From contig NZ_SACR01000001.1 of the NCBI RefSeq assembly GCF_004016505.1, positions 62,001 through 126,000 on the forward strand: a stretch of 64,000 bases of DNA, written 5' to 3'. The DNA comes from Rubrivivax rivuli. Its GTDB lineage: Bacteria > Pseudomonadota > Gammaproteobacteria > Burkholderiales > Burkholderiaceae_C. A program made the translations under genes and the position numbers. This document shows positions 25,101-32,560 of this stretch, in pieces. The notes beneath the pieces are model-generated. The model made no database searches. It was not told where the DNA came from and saw nothing but the letters and a program-made list of their open reading frames with translations. Position 1 is the stretch's first letter; each line of letters begins with the position of its first letter.

Positions 25101-28100
25101 AAGGGCCCGCTGACCGTGAGCGCGCCGCTGCCGGCCAGCGTGCCCTGGGTCATCGTCAGAGCGCTCAAGGTCAGCGGGCTGGCGTTGTCCATCACCAGCG
25201 TGCCGCCGTTGAGCTGCGTGGTGCCGGTGTAGCTGTTCTGCGCCGTCAGCGTGACGGTGCCCAGCCCGCTCTTGACCAGGCCCACGGTGCCCGTGAGCAA
25301 TGCGCTCACGGTGCCGTTGCGCAAGTCGTAGGGGCTGGTGCTGGCCAGCGTACCGTTGACGATGCTGCCGTCCAGCAACTGCACGCCTGCCACCGTCTCG
25401 CTGAAGCCGCCGAGGTCGACGACGCCGCCGTTGAGCAACAGGGTGCCGCCGTTGGCCAGGCGTTCGGCTGCATCCAGCACGAGCGCGCCGCCATCCACCT
25501 GGGTCGTGCCCGAGGCCAGCGTGCCGCCCAAGCGCAGCGTGCCCGCGGCAACGAGCGTGCTGCCTGTGTAGGCCTGGTTGCCGCTGAGGGTGAAGCTGCT
25601 GCCGCCCACCTTCACCAACCCGCCAGTGCCTGAAATCTGGCCAGCGAAGGTGCTGGAGCCGCCGCCGCCCGTCGTCAGCGAGGCGGTGCCCAGGTTCACG
25701 ATGCCACTGCCCGCCAGGCTGCCGAGCGTCTGGTTGCCCCCGAAGCTGAGCGTGGCCGAGGCATCCACGAACAGGGCAGGTGCGTTGGTGAAACGTTCGG
25801 CGCCGATCAGCGTCAGCGTGCCACCGTTCACGGCGACGGTGTTGGCCGCGGAGGTGCCGCTGAGGGTGCTGTTGCCGCTGACGACGAGGTTCGAACCGCC
25901 CAGGTTCGCCTGCACGACGGCGCTGGACAGCAGCGTGGTGCCGGCGGTGAGCGTGCCCGTGCCGGCCAGCGTGCCAGACAGGTCCAGCGAGGCCACGGTG
26001 TCGTTGCCGGCCAGCGCCAGCGCGGCGCCGCTCTGCACCTGCACCGCCGCGGAGTCGTCCAGGCGGTTGGCGCCAGCCAGGCTCAGCGTGCCACTGGCAA
26101 CGGTGATCGCGCCGGAAGCCGTCGTCCCGCCCAGACTGCTGTTGCCGGTGACGACGAGCGGGCCGGCGCCGAGGCCGGCGCCGGCCAGCGTTGTCGCGCC
26201 GCCGGCCAGCGTGTAGCTGCCGGCGGTCAGGGTGCCCGTGCCGGCCAGGGTGCCGCTCAGGCTCAGGCTGCCGACGGTGTTGAGGCCCTGCAGCGACAGC
26301 GTGGCGCCGCTGGCCACCGAGACGGGGGTGCCGATGGGCAGGCGGTTGTCGCCCTGCAGCGCCAGCGTGCCCTGCGAGACGAGGGTGCTGCCGCCGAAGC
26401 CCTGCGAAGCGGTGATCGTGAGCGTGCCGGTGCCGATCTTCTCGAAGGCACCCGCGCCGCTGACCGTGCCCTGGAAGGTGGTGCTGGCGTTGTTGGCGCC
26501 CACAGGCAGCGTGGCGCTGTTGAAGTTCACGCTGCCCGCACCCGTCAGGCCGCCGAGCACCTCGGCCCCCAGCAGTGTCAACGTGGTGCCCGAGACGATC
26601 TCCACCGTGGAGTTGTCTGGCAGCGCATTGCCGCCGACGGCCACGAGCCCGCTGCCCTGCACGCGCGTGTCGCCCACGTAGGTGTTGGTGCCGGAGAAGG
26701 TGAGCGTCTGGGCGCCCCCGAAAGGAATGGTCAGCGTGCCGGTGCCGCTGATGGGGCCAGAAACCGTGATGTCGCCGCCGTTGACGAAGATGGTGGCGTT
26801 GCCGCCCAGCACCACCGGGCCGCTCACGGTGGCGGGCAGGCCGCTGCCGCCCCCCAGCGTGGCGCCCGGCCCGAGCGTGATGGTGTTCGGCACCACGGCA
26901 CCGTTGCGCACGTCGAGCGTGCCCGCCACCGCGATGCCGCCCACGACACTGGCGCCCGAGCCTTCGAGGCCCAGGTTGGCGCCCGCATTGACGCTGGTGC
27001 CCCCGGTGTAGCTGTTCGGCGCATTGAGGTAGATGCCGCCGGCTGCCACGTTCAAGCCGCCCGTGCCGCCGATGCTGCCCGTGAGTTGGAGCACGCCCCC
27101 CGCGAGGCCGAAGTCGGCCGTGCCGGAAGCCAGCGTCACCGCACCCGACAGCGTGTTGACGTTGGCACTGCTGCCCACGCGCCCGCCGCCGGCCACCTGC
27201 ACGGCGTTGGGCATCAGCACGCTGCCGGTGAGGTCGAGCGTGCCGCCGCTGTTCACGGTCACGGCGTTGGCACCCAGGGCGCCCGCAGAGCTCTGCACGC
27301 GCAGGGTGCCGGCGTTGATGGTGGTGCCGCCCGCGTAGGGGTTGGTGTTCGTGAGCGTGGTGATGCCCGTGCCCTGCTGCACCACCGAGCCGGCGCCACT
27401 GATGCCATTGCTCACAAGCAGGGCGTTGGCACGGTTGAACTCCAGCGTGCTGCCGCTGGCCACGTTGACGTTGCCCGTGCCCAGCGTGCCGGTGCTGCCC
27501 CCGTCACCCACCGCCAGCTTGCCCGCCAGCACGTTGGTGACGCCGGTGTAGGTGTTGGCACCCGTGAGGTAGACCACGCCCGCGCCGCCGTTGCGGCTCA
27601 AGCCCACTGCGCCCGAGACCACGCCGGCCAGCGTGAGGCCGGTGCCGGTGCTGCCCACCGACGTGGGGCCGTCGCTCATCGCCACGTTGCCGTCGATGCG
27701 CCCGGTGCCGCTGCTGTTGAAGAGCGTGCCCGCGCTGCTGTTGACGTTGTTGGGCACGACCGCACCCCCGGTGACGTCCAGCGTGCCGAAGACCAGCAGG
27801 TTGCCGCTGCCGGCGGCCGCCGTGGCGCCCGACAGGCGCAGCGTGCCCGACGAGACGGTGGTGCCGCCGGTGTAGGTGTTGGCACCGCTGAGGACAGCCG
27901 TGCCGTTGCCCACCTTGGAGACGTTGCCCGTGCCGCCGATCACACCCGCGAAGGTGGCCAGGCCGCCGTCCTGGCCCGTGCCCAGCGAGAACGCGCCCAG
28001 GTTGACGGTGCCCGAACCGTCGAGGTTGCCGATGGACGCGTTGCCGCCCAGTTGCAGCACGCCGGCAGGCTGCAGCGTCACCGTTCCGCTGGCGGGCAGC

Positions 28101-30682
28101 TGGCCGGTGCCGGTGGTGGCAAACAGGCCGTTGATGGTGGTTCCCCCGGTGTGCGTGGCTGCCAGCTGCAGGGTCAGGGTGCCACCGCCAGTCTGCGTGA
28201 GACGACCCACCCCGCTGATGCCGTCGAACACGTCCATCGCGGTGTCGGTGAACAGGGTGCCGCCGCCGGCGCCCATGTCCAGGGTGTTGCTGATCGACAC
28301 CGGGTTGGTCACCGAGCGCAGCGTGCCGTTGTCCAGCGTGACGATGCCGAAGCCCAGCAGGCCGCCATCGGTGATCGCCAGTTCGGCGCCGCCGGTGATG
28401 AGCAGGTCGCCGAAGGAACTGCCCGAGCCCTGGAAACGCACGTTGCCGGCGTCGACGCGCAGGCCCGCGCTGCCCCCGATGTTGCCCGTGCCGGCGATCA
28501 GCAGCGTGGCGCCGGGATCGGCGCTGAGGCTGGAGGCGAGGCTCAGGAAGATGTTGCCGGTGAAGGTGCCGGTGCCGGTGCTGGTGCGCAGCCGGCCGCC
28601 GGCCAGCGTGAGGTCGCTGCCGATGGTGGCGCCGTTGGAGGCGTCCAGCGTCGCACCGGTGTTGACGATGACGAAGCCCGTGCCCAGGGGCTGCGAACCC
28701 GAGATCACGCGCAGCGTGCCCGCGTTGATGACGGTGCTGCCGCTGTAGTTGCTGAAGCCGGGGGGGTTGAGGGTTAGCGTGCCGGCGCCTTCCTTCGTGA
28801 AGCCGCCGGTGCCGGTGAGGTTGCTGTTCAGGCTGCTGCCGGTGCCGATGAGCGTCCAGGTGACAGAGGTGCTCAGGTTGATGTCGCCGATGACGTTCAG
28901 GTTCACCGCCGTCAGGTCCGCAGCGAAGGTGTGCACGCCGGCACCGCCGCCGTTGGTGAGGGCCAGGGTGCCGGCGGTGGAGGTCAAGGGCGCGAGCACC
29001 GCCACGCGCCCGCTGCCGCTGGCCGTGCCGGCGGCGTTGTCGTTGGCCGAGAGCGTGAGCGAACCGCCCAGCGAGATGACGGCGTTGATGTCGATGTTGT
29101 TGCCGGCCTGGAGGGTCAGGCTGCTGCCGGAGGCCGAGCTCACGGCCTGGTTCACCGTGATGTCGTTCGTCGCCTGCAGGGTGACGCTGCCGAGATTCAA
29201 CTGGCTGTTCAGCGCCCCGGCGGTGATGATGCTGGTGAGCCCCGGGTTGTCGACGAAGGCGATGCTGTTGCTGCCGAGATCGTCGCCCGGTGTGCCGTCG
29301 CCGTTGAGGTTGGGCGCGGTGGCCTGGATGACGATGTTCAAGGGGTCGAGCAGCAAGGTGCCTTCGCGGCCGCCACGGGCGCCGAGATCGGCGGTGCCGC
29401 GGTAATCCAGCCAGCCTTTGGCCGACACTTCGGCCAGGCCCCCATGACCGCCTAGCGCACCACCGCGCGCGCTGACGTGCCCGCCAAACCGCGTGGCGCT
29501 GTCCGACCACACCACCACCAGGCCGCCATCGCCCTGCCCCGTGGCATCGGCGCGCAAGGTGGCGCCGCGCAGCGCCGTCACCATGTCGGCATGGCGCACC
29601 AAGGGGTTCTTGCCCTGGAAGTCACCGCCCACGCGCAACAGGCCCCCACCCGTGGCGCCGCTGGCGTCCAGCAGCGCGGTGCTGCCCAGCAGGATGCGGC
29701 GGCCCTGCAGCAGCAGGTCGCCCCCGCGGCCCTGCAGATCGCTGGCGTCCACCAGGCCGGCCACCGTGGCCTGGCCCTCGGCGCCGGCATCCAGGCGCAG
29801 CGTGCCGCCGGCTGCGCGCGTGGTGCTGCCCTCGGCCAGGTTCAGCTGCTGCGTGGCCTGCAGCGTGAGGCGGCCCTGCGCATCGATGCCCAGCGTGTCG
29901 GCCTGCACCAGGCCCTGCTGGTTGACGATGCCGGCGTAGATGTCGACCTTGCCACCATCGGCCACCAGCCGGCCCAGGTTGAGCACCTCGCTGCTGCCGG
30001 CACCGTCGGCCGAGGCCGGCAGTTCCACCTTCACCGCCAGGTGCGGCAGGCCGGTGTCCACCAGCTCCACGCTGCGGCCCGCGGCCAGCGCCACGCTGCC
30101 GCCGGGGGCCACCACGCTGCCGGTGTTCTCCACGCGGCTGCCCAGCAGCACCACCTGGCCGCCGAAGGTGGTCTGCAAGGCCCCTTCGTTGCGCACCGTG
30201 CCGCCATCGCCCGCCACGGCGCTGAAGCGGTAGCGGCCGGCCAGGAAATCGCTATCGGGCAGGCGCAGCGTGCTGGCCACGAGCCCGGCCACGTCCACGC
30301 GGGCGCCCTGGCCGAAGAGCACGCCGTTCGGGTTGAGCAGCCACACCTGGCCATTGCTGGTGAGGCTGCCCAGCAAGGCCGAGGGGTCGCGGCCGACCAC
30401 GCGGTTCAGCACCTTGCTGGCCGCGTTCGCCTGCTGGAAGTGCACGCCGGCCGCGCTGCCGATGGAGAAGCTCTGCCAGTTCAGGATCGCCCCTGGGCTG
30501 TTCTTCACCGTCATCAGCGCGCCCTGCGTGGCCACGCTGGCCTGGCCCTGCACGACCTGCAGGCCGCTGGGCAGGGTGGTGCTGGCCTGCAGCCAGGCCG
30601 GCGTCGTCAGGAGGCCGGCCGTGAGCACGGCGCGGGCTGCGGCGGCCAGGGGCTTCAGGGCCGGGTGTGAGGATGCGCGCAT
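19115..30682 (-). CDS. TpsA-type filamentous haemagglutinin-like exoprotein with C-terminal caspase (C14) domain
   Basis: One uninterrupted 3855-codon gene. A signal peptide occupies residues 1-33. A TPS secretion domain follows (LPSGLQVVQGQASV, LTSNGQVWLLNPNGVLFGQ). Residues ~550-2500 are autotransporter-like beta-strand repeats (GGTTVSSGTLRLSG type). A second Gly/Asn/Gln-rich repeat zone is at ~2560-2880. YDG/MBG repeats are at ~3025-3360 (three KxYDG/KVYDA units). A Ser/Thr/Gly-Thr linker is at ~3415-3500. A caspase-like domain starts at ~3600 (RKLALLIGVNAYRD), with catalytic His3676 in IYYAGHG and Cys3728 in ISDSCYSG. An Arg-rich segment (residues 3583-3591) directly precedes the protease. 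TpsB lies 40 bases upstream. The start has GGAG at good spacing. Predicted to be secreted across the outer membrane and to display or release a protease; its target is unknown. Confidence 0.93.
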   Translation of the reverse strand: MRASSHPALKPLAAAARAVLTAGLLTTPAWLQASTTLPSGLQVVQGQASVATQGALMTVKNSPGAILNWQSFSIGSAAGVHFQQANAASKVLNRVVGRDPSALLGSLTSNGQVWLLNPNGVLFGQGARVDVAGLVASTLRLPDSDFLAGRYRFSAVAGDGGTVRNEGALQTTFGGQVVLLGSRVENTGSVVAPGGSVALAAGRSVELVDTGLPHLAVKVELPASADGAGSSEVLNLGRLVADGGKVDIYAGIVNQQGLVQADTLGIDAQGRLTLQATQQLNLAEGSTTRAAGGTLRLDAGAEGQATVAGLVDASDLQGRGGDLLLQGRRILLGSTALLDASGATGGGLLRVGGDFQGKNPLVRHADMVTALRGATLRADATGQGDGGLVVVWSDSATRFGGHVSARGGALGGHGGLAEVSAKGWLDYRGTADLGARGGREGTLLLDPLNIVIQATAPNLNGDGTPGDDLGSNSIAFVDNPGLTSIITAGALNSQLNLGSVTLQATNDITVNQAVSSASGSSLTLQAGNNIDINAVISLGGSLTLSANDNAAGTASGSGRVAVLAPLTSTAGTLALTNGGGAGVHTFAADLTAVNLNVIGDINLSTSVTWTLIGTGSSLNSNLTGTGGFTKEGAGTLTLNPPGFSNYSGSTVINAGTLRVISGSQPLGTGFVIVNTGATLDASNGATIGSDLTLAGGRLRTSTGTGTFTGNIFLSLASSLSADPGATLLIAGTGNIGGSAGLRVDAGNVRFQGSGSSFGDLLITGGAELAITDGGLLGFGIVTLDNGTLRSVTNPVSISNTLDMGAGGGTLFTDTAMDVFDGISGVGRLTQTGGGTLTLQLAATHTGGTTINGLFATTGTGQLPASGTVTLQPAGVLQLGGNASIGNLDGSGTVNLGAFSLGTGQDGGLATFAGVIGGTGNVSKVGNGTAVLSGANTYTGGTTVSSGTLRLSGATAAAGSGNLLVFGTLDVTGGAVVPNNVNSSAGTLFNSSGTGRIDGNVAMSDGPTSVGSTGTGLTLAGVVSGAVGLSRNGGAGVVYLTGANTYTGVTNVLAGKLAVGDGGSTGTLGTGNVNVASGSTLEFNRANALLVSNGISGAGSVVQQGTGITTLTNTNPYAGGTTINAGTLRVQSSAGALGANAVTVNSGGTLDLTGSVLMPNAVQVAGGGRVGSSANVNTLSGAVTLASGTADFGLAGGVLQLTGSIGGTGGLNVAAGGIYLNAPNSYTGGTSVNAGANLGLEGSGASVVGGIAVAGTLDVRNGAVVPNTITLGPGATLGGGSGLPATVSGPVVLGGNATIFVNGGDITVSGPISGTGTLTIPFGGAQTLTFSGTNTYVGDTRVQGSGLVAVGGNALPDNSTVEIVSGTTLTLLGAEVLGGLTGAGSVNFNSATLPVGANNASTTFQGTVSGAGAFEKIGTGTLTITASQGFGGSTLVSQGTLALQGDNRLPIGTPVSVASGATLSLQGLNTVGSLSLSGTLAGTGTLTAGSYTLAGGATTLAGAGLGAGPLVVTGNSSLGGTTASGAITVASGTLSLAGANRLDDSAAVQVQSGAALALAGNDTVASLDLSGTLAGTGTLTAGTTLLSSAVVQANLGGSNLVVSGNSTLSGTSAANTVAVNGGTLTLIGAERFTNAPALFVDASATLSFGGNQTLGSLAGSGIVNLGTASLTTGGGGSSTFAGQISGTGGLVKVGGSSFTLSGNQAYTGSTLVAAGTLRLGGTLASGTTQVDGGALVLDAAERLANGGTLLLNGGVVDLGGFSETVAGVQLLDGSIVNGTLASTSPYDLRNGTVSALLTGTVGLVKSGLGTVTLTAQNSYTGTTQLNGGTLVMDNASPLTLSALTMTQGTLAGSGALTVSGPFQATGDSVLLSGTGGFTTNGTTTVNLAAATGGFVAVQRPWVNNGTFTLGGDDGLRLGGSEGGFFTNGPSGVFNIATTQALTVQTSSGTPAVNNAGVINHTGPSNSLLVGSFTNLGVVNVDGAGLAIVATNGGTDTGSYAVAAGSSLTFGGGTRAVSGVGAFSGSGLVDVNSGVLDIGNVLTASGLSFRASGGALNFNGSGTQTMASLLITGGSVGGAAGLVVTGAFSATGSSASIGAGGSLQTQGSGLVNLGSSTGGTLAVSRPWINSGSLTIDGDDAIAINASAGGQFVNDAAGTVTLNGSAATPLGLSAGTGTLFNSGTLAKTSAGTQTLAFTTLQNSGTLDAVAGTLAVPGGFTQTGTIRTNTGATLSVPAGFTNTASATIFGGGTVDLGSGTLTQQGTLIPGTGVTAGTLGITGNLVMSGGSSLFFNAGGTAPGSSDRLVVSGSATLGGTLQVTSLPGYNPVNGDAIPVVQSASSTGVFGNLTQPGGFTTGYRLAAGEAVRLIYSSTPGTLVFTNAAGDLNWSTPANWGGTLPGSTDTALISSGFSVLKNTGIDTIAGLELNAGNALTLSGGTLTVTGTSVLAGAVTLQGGNLLLDGPVTSTGVFSVSGGTLRLNGAASFTSLAASAGIIDGNGSLTVSNSVSLAGAGLGSTFTLVDLTQTTGDLLPGPLGSAGAVRLRTLDPGSRLIVDNLINASGTMDVQAAGSLELRASALTEAGLVAGGNQTVTAGSVLLQGSNAGTARRARISAGGNQSLTVTGPGGLTVQGGSVGNGNSAQIIATGTQTVALTGGGSLSLVGGASGTNNQAVLTAQGLSQTLAGSGGTLSLQGGAGGSNNTANLTASNASPAITQQITGFGNVQVVAGTGDGTSAALSNANGTQTVNISGTLSVSAGAGGNNNPAQMAAPNQSITTGGDVVLQGGSTTAGTGVFTDARIGGGNGPGNLVMNIGGSLLATGGSNGSGVVIGRVATAVQPMGIDITAGGDIRLNPGTQAGSGVRVGSPVGGPLVAGDIRLAAPNGLVFVNGLLGGTPSTEVQVLTAGNVTLQGRTVDVGSVLTGQNLQVQATDRLVLRDLARLTANATSGDALILRTGAGGFDNTAGAGALSVTGTARWLGYAPDPTVVNAGGLVAAFKQYAAPFGTTPAASGNGLLLALAPTLTVSLQGQVNKAYDGTTAATLNVGNFVLSGAQPSDTATLAPVSSGTYADRNVGTGKTVQATGLGVSVVDTSTGIPVFGYAFSGTASGAVGGISALPLVVSGLGTQNKVYDGNTAAVLSGTPGISPLAGDAVSLAGTATGVFANKNVGTAKPVSLAGLSLTGADAGNYTLVLPAGLLADITPRPLTVSGLVAADKVYDASATAALGGTPLLNAVGGDAVTLVGTASGSFANANVGIAKPVTVTGLSVTGADAANYSFTPPTGLAANITPAVLRFNADPLTAAAGTPLPPLTGSVTGFVGGETLAGATTGTLAWTTPATLASDPGTYAITGGGLAALNYQFLQAPGNASALTLTPAPTQAAATNASVTATTVSLQTVQVPLAMSTPTEGRVLDVTPLLASTSSTSTSTSTSTGTGTGTGTGTGASAGTGAGSSAGSGSAPATPAGGEGSGTPAAAPEATTTATALAATPAAGGEGGGGAPVFRAINYSLLPRPQVQNLLAAREQYKKQVFAQGLFKLEQDPTLADVRPCKTEAELSSGNCVITEALRQEIQQAIAARAVVAGPRKPDRRRVRQAALPNIERKLALLIGVNAYRDKRVPALEGAVPDARAVRTLLEGRLGYEATVLENPTRESMIRAFNKIALEADANDSVVIYYAGHGVVVPVGGTDTGFWLPSDTNAEDPASWLSNADIARMVAAVGSRQLMLISDSCYSGSLVGNERVQVANTSNAADLLSRKAAVVMSSGGNEPVADEGRDGHSVFAWHFMRALESVDNWQVGGSVFERVRSAVSKEFPQTPQYGASRSAGHQGNTDFLFERREFEAPAAAAPAAAPRPPAPR
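19908..19940 (-). other. Arg-rich segment just before the caspase domain (possible self-cleavage site)
   Basis: Encodes RKPDRRRVR (about residues 3583-3591) between the linker and the C14 domain. Metacaspase-type enzymes with Asp before Ser-Cys (here SDSCYSG) cut after Arg/Lys, so this segment is a candidate processing site. The link is inference. Confidence 0.35.
20355..20430 (-). repeat. Hexanucleotide tandem repeats encoding a Thr-Gly/Ser-Thr linker
   Basis: Five perfect GTGCCC units occupy 20361-20390 (plus strand), flanked by degenerate GTGCTC/GTGCTG units to about 20430. On the coding strand they encode alternating Gly-Thr and then Ser-Thr dipeptides. Since the unit is six bases, slippage would change linker length without breaking the frame. 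Confidence 0.85.
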
Positions 30683-30722
30683 GACGGTGTCTCCGGTGTG
30701 CGGCGCCGCGCGCCGCGACGGC

Positions 30723-32396
30723 TCAGAAGGAAGTGCTCAGCGAGAAGTGCGCGCGGACGTCGCCCTCGCGCGTGGTGACGGCGCTGTTCATCGCCCGCCC
30801 CACGTCCAGCCGCAGCTGCCAGGCCTGCCAGCCCAGCCGCAAGCCAGCGCCCAGGCTGCCGATGCGGCAGCTGCGGCGCTCGCCCAGGCAGGGGTCGCCA
30901 TTGCGGTTGCTGACGGTGGCGGCATCGGCGAAGAGCAGGGCCCGCAGCTCCAGTTCGGGCTGGCCCACCAGCGCACCCAGAGGCGCGCTGATCGCCTCCA
31001 GGCTGAGCTGCGCGCCGCTGTCGCCGCCAAGCTCGCGCTCTTCGAAGCCGCGCACGCTCTGGGCGCCGCCGGCCCCGAAGGCTTCGCCCGGCACCAGCGC
31101 GCGCGCGCTGTGCTGGGCCTGCAGCCGCGCGGCCAGGCTGCCCCACTCGCCCACCGGCACCGCCACCTGGGCCGACAGGCGCCACAGCGTGTAGCGGCGC
31201 GCGCTGCCCGGGCGCACGGCCTCGAAATCGGCCGCATCGGCGTGGCGCCCGCCCAGGGCCAGGTTGTGGTGCAGCCCGACGCTGAGCCCCGCCCGCACAT
31301 CACCGGCGGCCTGTGCGGTGTAGGTGAGGCTCAGCGGCTGCACCGCCACGCTGGCGCCGGCCGAGCCGCAGGCGCCCTGCGGCAGGCCCTCGATGCTGCA
31401 GTTGTTGCGGTACTCGCGCCATTCCAGCCCCGCGATGAGGCGCTGGTCGATGTTCTGCCAGCGCGGCAGGTAGGCGTTCAGCCGCGCGCCGACGATGCTG
31501 CCCTGGCCCGAGAAGCTCAGGTCACCCGCCGGGGTGGTGAGCTTGCCGGCGTCGACATCGGAATAGGCCCCGTAGGCATCGATGGCCAGCAGCCGCCCGT
31601 ACAGCGGCGCACGGAAGCTCACCGTGGCCACCGCGACGGAAGAGGCGTTCTCGGGCGCGGTCTGCAACTCGACGCCCAGCACCTGGTCGCGGTCGAAGAG
31701 GTTGGCGTGCTGCCAGCCCAGCGCGGCGCGCCAGCGGCCGTCGCGCTCGCCACCGGTGTTGTCCACGCGGGCGGTGAAACGCTGCACCGGTTGCTCGGCC
31801 ACCGTCAGCTGCGCGGCGATGGTGGCCGGCTCGGCGCCGGGCTGCAGCAGCACCTGCACAGTCTTGGCCGGGTTCTCGTTGGCGAGCTGGATCTCGGCGT
31901 CGATGCGGCGCACGTCCGGCGTGCGCCCCGTCACCAGCGAGGGGAGGCTGGCTCGGATGTTGGCGCTGCTGAAGGCCTTGTTCTGGGTGATGTCCACGCG
32001 CACGAGCTGGCCCTCGACGACCCGGATGCGGACGGTGGCTCCGGCCGCGCCTGAGGCATCGAGCGGCTGTTCGGGCAGGAAGGCCACGACGCCGCCATAG
32101 CCGGCCTGACGGTACATTTCCTGCACCGCCGCGGCGGCATCGCGCAGGCCTTGCAGCGGCTGGCGGCCGGTGTAGGCCTGCAGGCGCTGCTGCAGTGCCG
32201 CGGGCTGGAGCAGGGTGTTGCCCTGGATCTCATAACGCTGCACTTGCACGGTGGGCTGGGCCGGCGCCGCCGCGGCTGCGGCCGGGGCCGCCGGCGCTGC
32301 GGTGCCTTGGGCCCCAGCGCTGGCGGCGAAGGCCGCTGCGCCCAACGCCAACAGCGTGCGGCGCCAGGCGGCCGCGGGTGGTCGATGCTTCTGCAA
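30723..32396 (-). CDS. TpsB outer-membrane transporter, ShlB/FhaC/HecB family
   Basis: A 557-residue two-partner-secretion pore. The signal peptide (TLLALGAAAFAASAGAQ) is followed by an Ala/Pro-rich stretch and POTRA domains. The first begins VQVQRYEIQGNTLLQPAAL, and VRIRVVEGQLVRVDI ends it. The C-terminal ~350 residues form a 16-strand barrel with the conserved Omp85/TpsB lid motif SVRGFEERELGGDSG near residue 445, and the chain ends in Phe (FSLSTSF), the Bam-recognition signal. I choose the TTG at 32396, which has AGGGGGAGAG just upstream; a GTG about 12 codons earlier is the alternative. It is the cognate exporter of the downstream exoprotein (40-base gap). Confidence 0.92.
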   Translation of the reverse strand: MQKHRPPAAAWRRTLLALGAAAFAASAGAQGTAAPAAPAAAAAAPAQPTVQVQRYEIQGNTLLQPAALQQRLQAYTGRQPLQGLRDAAAAVQEMYRQAGYGGVVAFLPEQPLDASGAAGATVRIRVVEGQLVRVDITQNKAFSSANIRASLPSLVTGRTPDVRRIDAEIQLANENPAKTVQVLLQPGAEPATIAAQLTVAEQPVQRFTARVDNTGGERDGRWRAALGWQHANLFDRDQVLGVELQTAPENASSVAVATVSFRAPLYGRLLAIDAYGAYSDVDAGKLTTPAGDLSFSGQGSIVGARLNAYLPRWQNIDQRLIAGLEWREYRNNCSIEGLPQGACGSAGASVAVQPLSLTYTAQAAGDVRAGLSVGLHHNLALGGRHADAADFEAVRPGSARRYTLWRLSAQVAVPVGEWGSLAARLQAQHSARALVPGEAFGAGGAQSVRGFEERELGGDSGAQLSLEAISAPLGALVGQPELELRALLFADAATVSNRNGDPCLGERRSCRIGSLGAGLRLGWQAWQLRLDVGRAMNSAVTTREGDVRAHFSLSTSF

Positions 32397-32464
32397 TCCG
32401 GCTCTCCCCCTCGAACTTGCCACTGGCGCCCTGTGCTTGTTGCTGATGGGGCGCCCTTCCGCGC

Positions 32465-32483
32465 CAGGGCCGCGAAGGCCCTG
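32465..32483 (-). other. Stable hairpin upstream of tpsB
   Basis: CAGGGCC-(5)-GGCCCTG, seven base pairs, 69 bases before the tpsB start. There is no T-run, so it is either a Rho-linked end of the upstream gene or a leader structure. The rest of the 164-base gap shows only a short CGCCGGGGTG doublet near 32534-32555. Confidence 0.4.
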
Positions 32484-32560
32484 CAAGCGGCAGGTTGATT
32501 CTGGGGGCGTCGGCGAGCTTTGCCCAGCCTGGGAGACGCCGGGGTGCGCCGGGGTGCGGG

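Noticed and set aside
21689-30670. Plus-strand open frames of several hundred codons opposite the exoprotein
   Set aside because: They follow the repeats of the real gene in mirror frames and consist of Val/Ala/Pro or His/Gln/Arg-rich text; the minus strand has the continuous domain-bearing frame.
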